The position numbers and the translations under genes are program-made. DNA of 64,000 bases from Pseudomonas putida W15Oct28 (GTDB lineage Bacteria > Pseudomonadota > Gammaproteobacteria > Pseudomonadales > Pseudomonadaceae): assembly GCF_000708715.2 (NCBI RefSeq), contig NZ_JENB01000018.1, positions 62,001 through 126,000 of the forward strand, read 5' to 3'. The notes below the pieces were generated by a model. It had not been told where the DNA came from and made no database searches. It saw only the letters and a list, made by a program, of their open reading frames with translations. Of the stretch, positions 51,429 to 60,661 are shown one piece after another (the first letter of the stretch is position 1; the number at the start of each line of letters is the position of its first letter).

Positions 51429-51537
51429 CAGGGGGCCGCTTTGCGGCCCATCGCCGGCAAGCCAGCTCCCACAGGTGCAGCGCATGCCGCTCTTTGTGGG
51501 AGCTGGCTTGCCGGCGATGGGCTGCAGAGCAGCCCCA
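51429..51537. repeat. REP doublet
   Basis: Arms around CATCGCCGGCAAGCCAGCTC / GAGCTGGCTTGCCGGCGATG are exact reverse complements of at least 27 bp, flanked by GGGGCCGC and GCAGCCCC stretches. The end is again GCTCCCACAG, but the head differs from the neighbouring REPs. Confidence 0.85.
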
Positions 51538-51540
51538 AAA

Positions 51541-52404
51541 TTACCGGGGCAGCTCGATTCTTGAGGTTTCCCCGGGTACAACCGGCCAATCCCCCGCAGC
51601 CCAGCGCGCCCTGGCTTGCTCGATCAGTTCCGGGTCACTGGCCACGAAATTCCAGTTCATCCGCCGCGGCCCATCCAGTGGCTCCCCGCCAATCAGCACC
51701 AACTGGCACTCTGCGTCGGCATACAACGTCACGTCCTCGCCCTCCGGCAACACCACCAGGCTACAAGGCTCCACTTCCTCCTCATTCAGCACCAACTCGC
51801 CATCCAGCAGATAAAGCGCCCGCTGCACGTGGTCATTCGGTATCAGCAGCGTCGTCGCCGGTTGCATCTGTACGTGCGCATAAAGGGTGGGGGAGAGCAC
51901 CGGCACCGGTGACTCCAGGCAGAACCCGGTGCCAGCAATCATGCAAATGCGCACCCCGAGGTTGTCACTGACCGGCAGGCTCGCCGCCGGGTGGTGGCTG
52001 TAGCTCGCCGGGCCTTGTTCATGCGCGCGCGGCGAGGCCAGCCACACTTGCAAGCCGTGCAGGCGCGAACCATGAGCCAGGGCATCTGCAGGCGTACGCT
52101 CGACATGGGCCACGCCGCTGCCCGCCGTCATCCAGCTGACATCGCCGGGCAGCACCCGCTGCTCTGAGCCGAGGCTGTCCTTGTGCAGGATCGCCCCCTC
52201 GAACAGATAGGTCAGGGTCGACAGGCCGATGTGCGGGTGCTGGCGGATGTCCATGCCATGCCCCGGGGTATAGTCGGTTTCGAGCATATGGTCGAAGAAC
52301 ACGAACGGGCCGACGCTACGGCACTGGGCTGCCGGCAGCGGGCGCAGGATCGGCTGGCCCTCGACCGACTCGGCACGTGGGCGGATGATCAGGGGGCTGC
52401 TCAT
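51541..52404 (-). CDS. Pirin family protein
   Basis: A 287-residue bicupin. The metal ligands of the N-terminal cupin are in RQHPHIGLSTLTYLFEG (two His) and SGVAHVERTP (His and Glu). The C-terminal half carries the pirin_C domain. Bacterial pirins may act as quercetin dioxygenases or as modulators of other enzymes. It is divergent from the amidohydrolase gene. Confidence 0.93.
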   Translation of the reverse strand: MSSPLIIRPRAESVEGQPILRPLPAAQCRSVGPFVFFDHMLETDYTPGHGMDIRQHPHIGLSTLTYLFEGAILHKDSLGSEQRVLPGDVSWMTAGSGVAHVERTPADALAHGSRLHGLQVWLASPRAHEQGPASYSHHPAASLPVSDNLGVRICMIAGTGFCLESPVPVLSPTLYAHVQMQPATTLLIPNDHVQRALYLLDGELVLNEEEVEPCSLVVLPEGEDVTLYADAECQLVLIGGEPLDGPRRMNWNFVASDPELIEQARARWAAGDWPVVPGETSRIELPR

Positions 52405-52521
52405 GCGGTGGGCTCCAGGCGAGGTGGAAATGCCTCAAGCATAGCGGTTTGCCCGCTGCGGCTGAACCGTCTCGTTTGCTGGCCGGTCTACTGTTTCCAT
52501 ACTCGTAGAAGGAAGCTGCCC

Positions 52522-53529
52522 ATGATTGCCAGAGCGCTGGCCTGCGTGATGTTGTCTGGCTGGCTGTGCCAGGCGGCACAGGCGCGCGACTACCGCTACA
52601 GCGATGCCCACCTGCACTACGTCGACTTCTTCCAGGAAAGCGAAGGCATGCCGGCGTTGCTAAAGGCCATGGATGCGGCAGGCATCGAGCAGTCGATGAT
52701 TTCCGGCATACCGGTGGCCAAGAAATGGCACGAAGACGAGCCCAAGCGCCCGCGCTATTACGCCGGTGACGATGCCGATGCCTACTGGTACAGCGCCACC
52801 GATACCTACGTGGCGGCCGCCCTGCAGCAGTTGCCGGCAGAGCAGCGCAAACGCTTTCATCCGTTCCTGACCGGCTTCAACCCGGTGGACAAGAATGCTG
52901 TCAGCCATATCGAGCGCATGCTCGATATGTATCCGGGGCTGTGGCAGGGCATTGGCGAGGTGTTCACCCGTCACGATGACCTCACAGCGCTCACCAGTGG
53001 CGACACGCCACGCGCCAACAACGAAGCCATGACGCGCATTTACCACCTGGCGGCCGAGCGTGACCTGCCGGTGCTGCTGCATTCCAACATCACCTCAAAG
53101 CGCGAGCGCAACCCGTTGTACCTGGCGGAGATCGAAGAGCCGCTGCGCAATCACCCGCACACGCGGTTCATCTGGGCGCACGCCGGCAGCAGCATGGAGA
53201 TTCACCGGCACCAGACGCAGATGGACTTTCTGCTGCCGGTGCTGACGCGGTTGCTGGAGGATTACCCGAACCTGTATGTCGACCTGTCGTGGAGTGTGCT
53301 GAAGCCTTATCTGCTGGATGACAAGGGCGTGCCGCGCAAGGCTTGGGTGGCGTTGGTCGAGAAATACCCGGAGCGGTTCATGCTGGGGTCGGATGTGGTG
53401 GGGCGGTTTGGCAGCTTGGGGGAACAGATGCACGGGTTCAGGCCGTTTCTGGATGCTTTGCCAGAACAGGTAGCCAAAAAAGTGGCCCGCGATAACTTTC
53501 TGGCAGTGTTGCCCAAGGTTAATCAGTAG
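52522..53529 (+). CDS. Secreted amidohydrolase-family protein
   Basis: A 335-residue protein. The N-terminus (ARALACVMLSGWLCQAAQA) is a signal peptide with cleavage near residue 22. Metal-site motifs of the amidohydrolase_2 type are YSDAHLHYVDF, PVLLHSNI, FIWAHAGSS and LGSDVVGRF. It is likely a periplasmic metal-dependent hydrolase or decarboxylase. AAGGAAG lies just upstream. Substrate unknown. Confidence 0.85.
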   Translation: MIARALACVMLSGWLCQAAQARDYRYSDAHLHYVDFFQESEGMPALLKAMDAAGIEQSMISGIPVAKKWHEDEPKRPRYYAGDDADAYWYSATDTYVAAALQQLPAEQRKRFHPFLTGFNPVDKNAVSHIERMLDMYPGLWQGIGEVFTRHDDLTALTSGDTPRANNEAMTRIYHLAAERDLPVLLHSNITSKRERNPLYLAEIEEPLRNHPHTRFIWAHAGSSMEIHRHQTQMDFLLPVLTRLLEDYPNLYVDLSWSVLKPYLLDDKGVPRKAWVALVEKYPERFMLGSDVVGRFGSLGEQMHGFRPFLDALPEQVAKKVARDNFLAVLPKVNQ

Positions 53530-53531
53530 CC

Positions 53532-53634
53532 TGTGCCGGCCTCTTCGCGGGCTTGCCCGCTCCCACAGGGTCTTCAGCACCCTTCAGGCCTGTGCAGTCC
53601 CTGTGGGAGCGGGCGAGCCCGCGAAGAGGCCGGT
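53532..53634. repeat. REP doublet
   Basis: Two facing units with the head GCGGGCTTGCCCGC / GCGGGCGAGCCCGC and the GCTCCCACAG end. The arms differ at one base. Confidence 0.88.
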
Positions 53635-53647
53635 AAAGGCTACAAAT

Positions 53648-53677
53648 AAAAACGCCCCGAACCAGTCGGGGCGTTTT
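53648..53677 (-). terminator. Intrinsic terminator of fabAB
   Basis: AAAACGCCCCGA and TCGGGGCGTTTT pair around ACCAGT-like loop bases; the minus-strand reading ends in U4, 20 bases after fabB. Confidence 0.85.
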
Positions 53678-53696
53678 CGATTACAGCATCAGCGTC

Positions 53697-54917
53697 TTAC
53701 TTGCCTTCCCAGCGCTTGAGCACCAGGGTGGCGTTGGTGCCGCCGAAGCCGAAGCTGTTGCTCATGACCGTATCGATCTTGGCGTTTTCCAAGGTTTCGC
53801 GCTGGATCGGCAGGTCAGCGACCTCCGGGTCCAGTTCGTCGATGTTGGCGGAGCCGGCGATGAAGTTGTTTTCCATCATCAGCAGGCAGTAGATCGCCTC
53901 GTGCACACCAGCGGCGCCCAGCGAGTGACCCGACAGGCTCTTGGTCGAGCTGATCTTCGGTGCCTTGTCGCCGAATACCGCGCGAACGCCCTTGATCTCG
54001 GCAACGTCACCGACCGGGGTCGAGGTGCCGTGGGTGTTCAGGTAGTCGATCGGGGTGTCGACGGTGGACAGTGCCTGCTGCATGCAGCGGATGGCACCTT
54101 CGCCGCTCGGGGCAACCATGTCGTAGCCATCGGAAGTAGCACCGTAGCCAACGATTTCGGCGTAGATCTTGGCGCCACGGGCCAGGGCGTGTTCCAGCTC
54201 TTCGACCACAACCATGCCGCCGCCACCAGCAATGACGAAGCCATCACGGTCGTTATCGTAGGCACGCGAGGCCAGTTCCGGGGTTTCGTTGCGCTTGGTC
54301 GACAGGGCGCCCATGGCATCGAACAGGAACGACTGGCTCCAGTGCTCTTCTTCACCGCCACCGGCGAAGACAATGTCTTGCTTGCCCCACTGGATCTGCT
54401 CCAGGGCGGTACCGATGCAGTGTGCCGAGGTGGCGCAGGCCGACGAGATCGAGTAGTTCAGGCCCTTGATCTTGAACGGGGTGGCCAGGCACGCCGAAAC
54501 GGTGCTGCCCATGGTGCGGGTGACACGGTATGGGCCGACGCGCTTGACGCCTTTCTCGCGCAGGGTGTCCAGCGCTTCCATCTGGTTCAGGGTCGAGGCG
54601 CCGCCGGAGCCAGCTACCAGCCCGGTACGCGGGTTGGAAACCTGCTCTTCGGTCAGGCCTGCGTCCTTGATCGCGTCCTGCATCGCCAGGTAGGCGTACG
54701 CCGCAGCGTGGCCGACGAAGCGGTAGACCTTGCGGTCGATCAGTTCTTCGAGGTTGAGGTCGATGGACCCGGAAACCTGGCTGCGCAGCCCCATTTCCTT
54801 GTATTCCGGGTTGAAGCGGATACCCGGACGGCTTTTACGCAGGTTTTCGGTGACGGTAGCTTTGTCATTGCCCAGGCACGATACGATGCCCAGACCAGTG
54901 ATAACGACGCGGCGCAT
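53697..54917 (-). CDS. fabB: 3-oxoacyl-[acyl-carrier-protein] synthase I
   Basis: A 406-residue KAS I, which elongates unsaturated acyl chains. The nucleophile is Cys161 in SSACATSAHC and the catalytic His residues are in NTHGTSTPVGD and GHSLGAAGVH. It lies 11 bases downstream of fabA in the operon that makes unsaturated fatty acids in proteobacteria. AGGG precedes the ATG. Confidence 0.97.
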   Translation of the reverse strand: MRRVVITGLGIVSCLGNDKATVTENLRKSRPGIRFNPEYKEMGLRSQVSGSIDLNLEELIDRKVYRFVGHAAAYAYLAMQDAIKDAGLTEEQVSNPRTGLVAGSGGASTLNQMEALDTLREKGVKRVGPYRVTRTMGSTVSACLATPFKIKGLNYSISSACATSAHCIGTALEQIQWGKQDIVFAGGGEEEHWSQSFLFDAMGALSTKRNETPELASRAYDNDRDGFVIAGGGGMVVVEELEHALARGAKIYAEIVGYGATSDGYDMVAPSGEGAIRCMQQALSTVDTPIDYLNTHGTSTPVGDVAEIKGVRAVFGDKAPKISSTKSLSGHSLGAAGVHEAIYCLLMMENNFIAGSANIDELDPEVADLPIQRETLENAKIDTVMSNSFGFGGTNATLVLKRWEGK

Positions 54918-54928
54918 GCGAATAACCC

Positions 54929-55444
54929 TTAGAAATTGTCAGTGGAGGTGAACACGCCGACCCGCAGGCCTTCGGCAGTGTAGATCTCACGGCCGTCGAC
55001 GCTGACCGAGCCGTCGGCGATGGCCATGTTCAGCTTGCCCTTCAGGACGCGCTTGATCTGAATGTTGTAGGTGACTTTCTTGGCTTGGGGCAGTACCTGG
55101 CCGAAGAATTTAACCTCGCCCGAGCCCAGGGCGCGACCGCGGCCCGGCAGGCCTTGCCAGCCGAGGAAGAAGCCTACCAGCTGCCACATGGCATCAAGGC
55201 CCAGGCAGCCCGGCATGACCGGATCGCCTTCGAAGTGGCAGGCGAAGAACCACAGGTCCGGGTTGATATCCAGCTCGGCGACCAATTCACCTTTGCCGTA
55301 CTTGCCGCCTTCTTCGCTGATATGGGTGATGCGATCGACCATCAGCATGTTCGGCGCGGGCAGTTGCGCATTACCTGGGCCGAACAGCTCACCGCGACTG
55401 CAGCGCAGCAGGTCTTCCCGAGTAAAGGCGTGTTGTTTGGTCAT
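54929..55444 (-). CDS. fabA: 3-hydroxydecanoyl-[acyl-carrier-protein] dehydratase/isomerase
   Basis: A 171-residue hot-dog enzyme that dehydrates 3-hydroxydecanoyl-ACP and isomerises the product to cis-3. Active-site His70 and Asp84 are in FFACHFEGDPVMPGCLGLD. It is the first gene of the operon. GAGGAG lies 5-10 bases upstream of the ATG. Confidence 0.98.
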   Translation of the reverse strand: MTKQHAFTREDLLRCSRGELFGPGNAQLPAPNMLMVDRITHISEEGGKYGKGELVAELDINPDLWFFACHFEGDPVMPGCLGLDAMWQLVGFFLGWQGLPGRGRALGSGEVKFFGQVLPQAKKVTYNIQIKRVLKGKLNMAIADGSVSVDGREIYTAEGLRVGVFTSTDNF

Positions 55445-55558
55445 GCGAGCTCCTCAATAACCCCCTGCGGCAGGGGATGAATCTTCCCGGCCGGCCTGAT
55501 ACGCATCGCGTTCAAGACGGCAGCCTACAGGTAGACTATTGCGTTGTGGTGAAAGTCA

Positions 55559-55594
55559 CAGTGCACCCGGTGAAAGAAGTACAGGTGTGCACTG
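55559..55594. promoter_or_regulatory. Inverted repeat in the fabA promoter region
   Basis: CAGTGCAC (55559-55566) and GTGCACTG (55587-55594) are perfect reverse complements separated by 20 bases, about 115-150 bases upstream of fabA. FabAB in Pseudomonas is controlled by DesT, but I cannot confirm that this is its site. Confidence 0.35.
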
Positions 55595-55651
55595 AAACGT
55601 CTATTTTCAGGTCCGATGAACGTCCTGTCCAGTCTTTAAGACTGCCGCACT

Positions 55652-57583
55652 TTAGCATTTATCGCCAGTCACGGTTGTCTGACCGGGTAGCCAGCGCTGC
55701 AGCACCTGCTGCAGCTCGGTACGCCGCAAGGGTTTGCTGAGGTAGTCGTCCATGCCAGCGGCCATGCAACGCTCGCGGTCACCCTGCATCGCATTGGCAG
55801 TCAAGGCGATGATCGGTAACCCGGCGCCGTTGGGCAATTGGCGGATACGCCGGGTTGCTTCATAGCCGTCCAGGTGCGGCAGGCGGCAGTCCATCAGCAC
55901 GGCCGCAAAGCGCTGCCGGCTGACCAGGTCGACGGCCTCAAGGCCATCTTCGGCTGTGTAGACCGCCAGGCCCAGGCTGCGCAGCATGGCTTCGATGACG
56001 CTCTGGTTGACCGGATTGTCCTCTACCAGCAGCACCTGATCACTGCCGGGCACCGTGGTTTTCGCGTGCGTTGGCAATGTCGGCGGGCTGGGGGGAGGGC
56101 TGGCCAGGGCCAGCGGCATCTCCAGGGTAAATGTAGAACCCAGGCCTTCGCGGCTTTCACCGCGCAGCTTGCCGCCCATGCGTTCGGCCAGGGTGCGGGC
56201 GATGGACAGGCCCAGCCCGGTGCCGCCGTAACGGCGGGAGATCGAGCTGTCGGCCTGCTGGAAGGCCACGAACATCATCTCCAGGCGGTCGCTGTCGATG
56301 CCGATACCCGTGTCGCGCACACTGCAGGTCAGCCAGATCAACTGGCGGTCGAGCACCTGCCAGCGCGCTTCGACCTGAACCTGGCCGCGTTCGGTGAACT
56401 TCAGTGCGTTGCCGACCAGGTTCAGCAGGATCTGGCGGATGCGTGTGGGGTCGCCGTTCACCTGCAGCTGCTCGATGTCGGCCGGCAGTTGCAGGTGCAG
56501 GCCAAGGCCGCGCTGCTGGGCACTGTGCTGGAACGACAGGACGCAGCTGGTAATCAGCTCGCCCAGGTTGAAATTGATGTGCTCCAGCTGCAGCGCGGCG
56601 CGTTCGATGCGCGAGAAGTCGAGGATATCGTTGATGACTTTCAGCAAATGCCCGGTGGATTCGCTGGCCACTGCGGTGTAGTCCGCCTGTTCGGTACTTA
56701 GCTGCGTGGTTTCCAGCAGCTGCAGCATGCCCAGCACGCCATTCATCGGGGTGCGCAGCTCGTGACTCATCATCGCCAGGAAGTCCGATTTGGCGCGGTT
56801 GGCTTGTTCGGCCTCCTCGCGGGCCTGGATCAGCTCGGCAATGGCCTGCTTCTGTTCATCGCTGGCTTGCTCCAGGGCGCTGGCCAGGTTGTTGATGTGG
56901 CGGGCCAGGTGGCCCAGCTCGCTGTCATCGACCACGGGCAGCGGGGTGTTGTACTCGCCCTGCTGTATGGCCTTGACCGCATGGCCCATGTCGCTGATCG
57001 GCTTGGCCAGGCTCAGGGCCAGGCGGCGCGCCAGCAAGAAGGTGAACAGCAAGGCGAACAGCGCCAGGATGCCGGCCTTGATCACGATTTCCTGTTGGCG
57101 TTGGCTGAAGGCGTCGTCGGACATGCCGACGATTACGCGGCCCAGGTAGTCATCGCCGATGGCGGGTGTGGCGGCCTTGCCCTGCTGCAGGAAATCGCTG
57201 TCCAGGCGGATTTGCTGCAGGCGGATGGGCGCCTGGAACACCTCGACGCGTTGCGCGCGGTTGGCGCTTTCGTCGGACTGCTCGACGTACACAAGGATGT
57301 GATTGCGGCTGTCCTGCACTTCGAGGAAGCGCACATGCGGGATGCTGAGGGTGGCGCGCATCAGGCCTTCGAGCACTTCGTTGTTGCCCGAGATCACCCC
57401 GTATTCCGAGGCCGGAGCCAACTGGTTGGCGATCAGCTGCCCGGTGTGGTTGAGCTCCTGGCGCAGGTCCTGGATGCGCACGAAGGTGAAGAAGCTGATC
57501 AGCAGCAAGGTCAGCAGCAGGGCAGGGCCCAGGCTGATGATCTGCGTGCGGGTGTGGATGTCCCAACTCAGGCGCTTGCTCAT
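55652..57583 (-). CDS. Hybrid sensor histidine kinase
   Basis: A 643-residue inner-membrane kinase. A helix at residues 14-35 and one near 168-190 enclose a periplasmic sensor domain of about 130 residues. HAMP follows (185-240), then HisKA with His274 in SHELRTPMNG, and an ATPase domain with N-box NLVGNALKF, DTGIGID and GGTGLGLS. A receiver ends the protein: Glu521-Asp522, phospho-Asp565 in LMDCRLP, Lys617 in LSKPL. No response regulator or Hpt gene is nearby, so the phosphoryl group must pass to a distant protein. The start overlaps the stop of the binding-protein gene by four bases. Confidence 0.93.
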   Translation of the reverse strand: MSKRLSWDIHTRTQIISLGPALLLTLLLISFFTFVRIQDLRQELNHTGQLIANQLAPASEYGVISGNNEVLEGLMRATLSIPHVRFLEVQDSRNHILVYVEQSDESANRAQRVEVFQAPIRLQQIRLDSDFLQQGKAATPAIGDDYLGRVIVGMSDDAFSQRQQEIVIKAGILALFALLFTFLLARRLALSLAKPISDMGHAVKAIQQGEYNTPLPVVDDSELGHLARHINNLASALEQASDEQKQAIAELIQAREEAEQANRAKSDFLAMMSHELRTPMNGVLGMLQLLETTQLSTEQADYTAVASESTGHLLKVINDILDFSRIERAALQLEHINFNLGELITSCVLSFQHSAQQRGLGLHLQLPADIEQLQVNGDPTRIRQILLNLVGNALKFTERGQVQVEARWQVLDRQLIWLTCSVRDTGIGIDSDRLEMMFVAFQQADSSISRRYGGTGLGLSIARTLAERMGGKLRGESREGLGSTFTLEMPLALASPPPSPPTLPTHAKTTVPGSDQVLLVEDNPVNQSVIEAMLRSLGLAVYTAEDGLEAVDLVSRQRFAAVLMDCRLPHLDGYEATRRIRQLPNGAGLPIIALTANAMQGDRERCMAAGMDDYLSKPLRRTELQQVLQRWLPGQTTVTGDKC

Positions 57584-58470
57584 GGGGTGGGTTCTCCTTC
57601 GGCCAGGGCCTTGGCAGCGGCGTTCGGATCAATCGGTTCCAGGCCCAGGGCGCGCGCCACCTGCTGGTTGCCACTGACGCCGAAGCGTGCCGGGTACAGG
57701 CTGCGCGGCCAGCGTGCCGGCGGCTGGTCGAGCAACTGGTCAAGCACCGCCAGCCAGTCATCCTGGTCGCTGTAGGTGCTGGCCAGGGCGCCGGCGCGGA
57801 CAAAGCCGGCGTTCGGGCCGATCAGCGCCATCTGCCGGCCATAACTGCTCAACAACAGGTTCTTTGCAGTCTTGGAGTTGTACAGGTCTGGGTCATCCAG
57901 GCCCAGCAGCACATCGCTGTTACCCAGCAGGTGCTGCAGGGGCCGGCTGTCACGCAGGTCGGGCCAGTCCTGGGCAATGATTTCCAGGCCTAGCGGGCGG
58001 GCCGCGTGGCGCAGCTCTTCAAGCAGGAAAGCACTGTGCTTGCCGTACAGCACACCAATGCGCTGTGCCTGTGGCAGCAGGTAGCGCGCCAGGCGCAGTT
58101 GTCGGCCCAACGGCGGGTCGCTCCACAGCAGGGTGAGGAACGCCGGGCGCGACTTTCCCAGGCGCTGCTCAGCCTGCACCCGGCTTATCCGCATGGCCAG
58201 GGCTGGGGGGCCGGCGTTTTCACCCAGGCGCCACTCCAGGGCGGCGTTATCGAGCAGAATCAGGCGCTGGTCGGTTTTAAGCTGGCCAGGGCGTGGCAGG
58301 GCGGCGGCGGTCTGGAAATGCACATGATCGTGCGGCCGACGGTTTTCGAGTGCGGCGACGAAGCTGCGGATGCCAGGCTGGTCTTGCGCGCCTACCAGCA
58401 AAATTTCGCTGGCGGACAACGGCCCCAATGGCCACAGGCACAGCAGCAACAGGCGCAGCACCAGGGCCAT
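57580..58470 (-). CDS. Periplasmic binding-protein-like component of a receptor-kinase operon
   Basis: A 296-residue protein with an N-terminal signal (LVLRLLLLCLWPLGPLSASE). The rest resembles the ABC_sub_bind group of periplasmic proteins: ILLVGAQDQPGIRSFVAAL, QRIGVLYGKHSAFLLEELRH and LLLSSYGRQMALIGPNAGFV. I chose the ATG at 58470, which overlaps the TonB-receptor stop (ATGA), over an upstream ATG. No ABC transporter genes lie nearby. Being between an outer-membrane receptor and a sensor kinase, it could deliver a ligand to the kinase's periplasmic domain. Confidence 0.75.
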   Translation of the reverse strand: MALVLRLLLLCLWPLGPLSASEILLVGAQDQPGIRSFVAALENRRPHDHVHFQTAAALPRPGQLKTDQRLILLDNAALEWRLGENAGPPALAMRISRVQAEQRLGKSRPAFLTLLWSDPPLGRQLRLARYLLPQAQRIGVLYGKHSAFLLEELRHAARPLGLEIIAQDWPDLRDSRPLQHLLGNSDVLLGLDDPDLYNSKTAKNLLLSSYGRQMALIGPNAGFVRAGALASTYSDQDDWLAVLDQLLDQPPARWPRSLYPARFGVSGNQQVARALGLEPIDPNAAAKALAEGEPTP

Positions 58471-60617
58471 CAGAAGGCCAGCTCCGCGCTGAAGCTGAGG
58501 CGGTGGCGGCTGTCGTAGCGGTTCTGCACGGTCGTGGTCGGCTCGTCGTCCAGGCGTTGCTGCCACAGCGCAGCCAGTTCCAGGTTGCTGCCCTGCACCC
58601 GAAGCCGCTTGGCCAGGCGCAGGTCCAGGCGCTCGTAGCGGTACTGGTTAAGCGCATCGTCACCGTAGTAGAACAGCGCACTCGACCAGCCATCGCCCCA
58701 TTCGCGCATCCACCCCACCGAGCCGCTGTTGCGGGCGCTGAGGCGGCGGTCGTCGGGGTTGCTGGCCCAGGCATCGACATAGGCGTAGGTCAGGCGCAGG
58801 CGGTCACGCAGGGTGGGGCGCCAGTCCAGTTGCGCCTCACTGCCGCTGAAACGGGCCTTGTTGGCGTTGCTGGCGATGTACTGGTTGTTGCGCAGGGGCT
58901 CGCTGATCATGCCGGTGATCTCGTCGTAGAACAGCTTCACATCCATGCTCAGGTCGATGTCGCTGAAATAGCCGTTGTAGCCCAGTTCGCGCGAGCGCAT
59001 GCGCTCCTGGTCGAGGTCGCCCGGGCCGCGGGTCTTGACGAAGTATTCGCCATGCTGCTGGCCGAAGGCGTTGCGGCTGAGGTTCTTGACCGTGTAGCTC
59101 CAGTTGATGTTGTTCTCGAACATGTCGGGCGAGCGCACCGCCTCGGAATACACCGCGCGCAGGCCATGGCGTGGGGTAATCAGGTAGTTGACCGCGACGC
59201 GCGGGGTCAGCGAGCTTCCCGACAGGCGCGAGTCTTCGAACATCGCCCCGCCCTGCAAGATCCAGTGCTCGTCGGCGCGCCATTCCAGCTGGCCGAACAG
59301 GCGCCAGGTCTGGTCGTCGATGCTGCCGTTGAAGTAGGTTTGCGAGTCCGCACGATCATAGCGGTAGTTCATGCCGCTGAGCAGGCGCAGGCTGTCGGTC
59401 AGGCTCAGGGTGTCCTGAATTTCCAGGTCATAGCGGGTTTCGCGGGTGCTCTGGTCGACATCGCCGCAGACCGGCTGGCTGCCACCGGCCTTCCATTGCG
59501 CCTGCACTTTGTCAGAGAGCGCACTCAGTACCGGGTCGTTGGTCGTTGGCAGGTTGCCCAGGGCAACCCCGCGCGCCACTTTTTCGGCAAAGTCGGGGTT
59601 CATCTGCCAGAGCTGGGTCAGTTCGGCGCTGAAAGACTGCAAGGCATCACAGGCGCGCCACACTTGCTGGCGGTCAAAGTGCTGCGCCGAGCCCTGGATA
59701 TAGAGGCTGTGCTCGGAACTGAAATCCTTGGTCCAGCGCAATGAGCCGGCGTAGTCCTTGGCATTGACGTCGGCGTTGTTGCCTGCCTCGTACTTGGCGA
59801 ATACCGGCTGATAGGTATAAGGCCGCTGGTTGCTGCCTTCCTTGGCCGCCAGTTGCCATTCCAGGGTCTGGTCGTCTGCCAGGTTGTGGCTGGCACTGAG
59901 GTTGAAGCGGGTCAGCCGGCGGCTGTCCCGGTAATCCTGGCCGAACTGGTCGTGGTCGAAGCCGTCGTCCTGTTGGCCCGACAGCGACAGGCGCATGTCG
60001 CCGCCGTCCCAGCCGAAGCCGTGGCTGGCATAGAAGTCGTTGATGCCGTCTTCGCCGCGGGTCACTTTCAGCCGTGTGCCATGGCTGTCGGCGGGGTTGC
60101 GGGTGAGGATGTTGACCACCGCCATCAGCGCGTTGGCACCGTAGCTGACTGTGTTGGGGCCGCGAAACACCTCGATGCGCTCGATGTCTTCCATGGCCAG
60201 GGGGATGTCGCTCCAGTCCACCGTGGCCAGGCCGGCGCGGTACACCGAGCGGCCATCGATCAGCACCTGCATGCGCCGCGCTTCGCTGGCGTTGCTGCCG
60301 TGGTAGTTGACCGTCGGCTGGTTGCCGGCGCCGTAGCCGATCATCATGCCCGGTACCAGGCGCAGCAGTTCGGGGATGTCACGGGCGCCGCTGGCGCGGA
60401 TCAGCTCGCTGTCGAGTACGGTCATGCTGCCCGGGACTGCTGCCGGGGATTGTTTCAGGCGCGTGGCGGTCAGAACCTGCGGCAGGTCGCTGTTGTCGAT
60501 GAACAGGTCGTCGGCCAAGGCCGGGCCACCGAGCAGGGCGGTCAGTATCAGCAGGCGCGGGAACGGGGGCGAGCCAGGGAACACGGGGCAGCCTTGTATC
60601 AGGATTGAAACAGGCAT
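58470..60617 (-). CDS. TonB-dependent outer-membrane receptor
   Basis: A 715-residue receptor. A signal peptide ends near residue 34 (LLGGPALADD). The plug follows (LPQVLTATRLKQSPAAVPGS, RVMQVLIDGRSVYRAGL-like segment, VEVFRGPNTVSYGANALMAV), then a 22-strand barrel ending in an aromatic C-terminus (LSFSAELAF). It imports a scarce ligand with TonB energy. I chose the ATG at 60617; the 61 codons upstream in frame cross a REP. It is the first gene of a three-gene operon with a binding protein and a hybrid kinase. The plug is of the vitamin B12/colicin-receptor type, but the ligand is not clear. Confidence 0.9.
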   Translation of the reverse strand: MPVSILIQGCPVFPGSPPFPRLLILTALLGGPALADDLFIDNSDLPQVLTATRLKQSPAAVPGSMTVLDSELIRASGARDIPELLRLVPGMMIGYGAGNQPTVNYHGSNASEARRMQVLIDGRSVYRAGLATVDWSDIPLAMEDIERIEVFRGPNTVSYGANALMAVVNILTRNPADSHGTRLKVTRGEDGINDFYASHGFGWDGGDMRLSLSGQQDDGFDHDQFGQDYRDSRRLTRFNLSASHNLADDQTLEWQLAAKEGSNQRPYTYQPVFAKYEAGNNADVNAKDYAGSLRWTKDFSSEHSLYIQGSAQHFDRQQVWRACDALQSFSAELTQLWQMNPDFAEKVARGVALGNLPTTNDPVLSALSDKVQAQWKAGGSQPVCGDVDQSTRETRYDLEIQDTLSLTDSLRLLSGMNYRYDRADSQTYFNGSIDDQTWRLFGQLEWRADEHWILQGGAMFEDSRLSGSSLTPRVAVNYLITPRHGLRAVYSEAVRSPDMFENNINWSYTVKNLSRNAFGQQHGEYFVKTRGPGDLDQERMRSRELGYNGYFSDIDLSMDVKLFYDEITGMISEPLRNNQYIASNANKARFSGSEAQLDWRPTLRDRLRLTYAYVDAWASNPDDRRLSARNSGSVGWMREWGDGWSSALFYYGDDALNQYRYERLDLRLAKRLRVQGSNLELAALWQQRLDDEPTTTVQNRYDSRHRLSFSAELAF

Positions 60618-60661
60618 GGTAACTGACCTTGGCGTATTTTCCAGTGATCTGCGTCGGCTGT

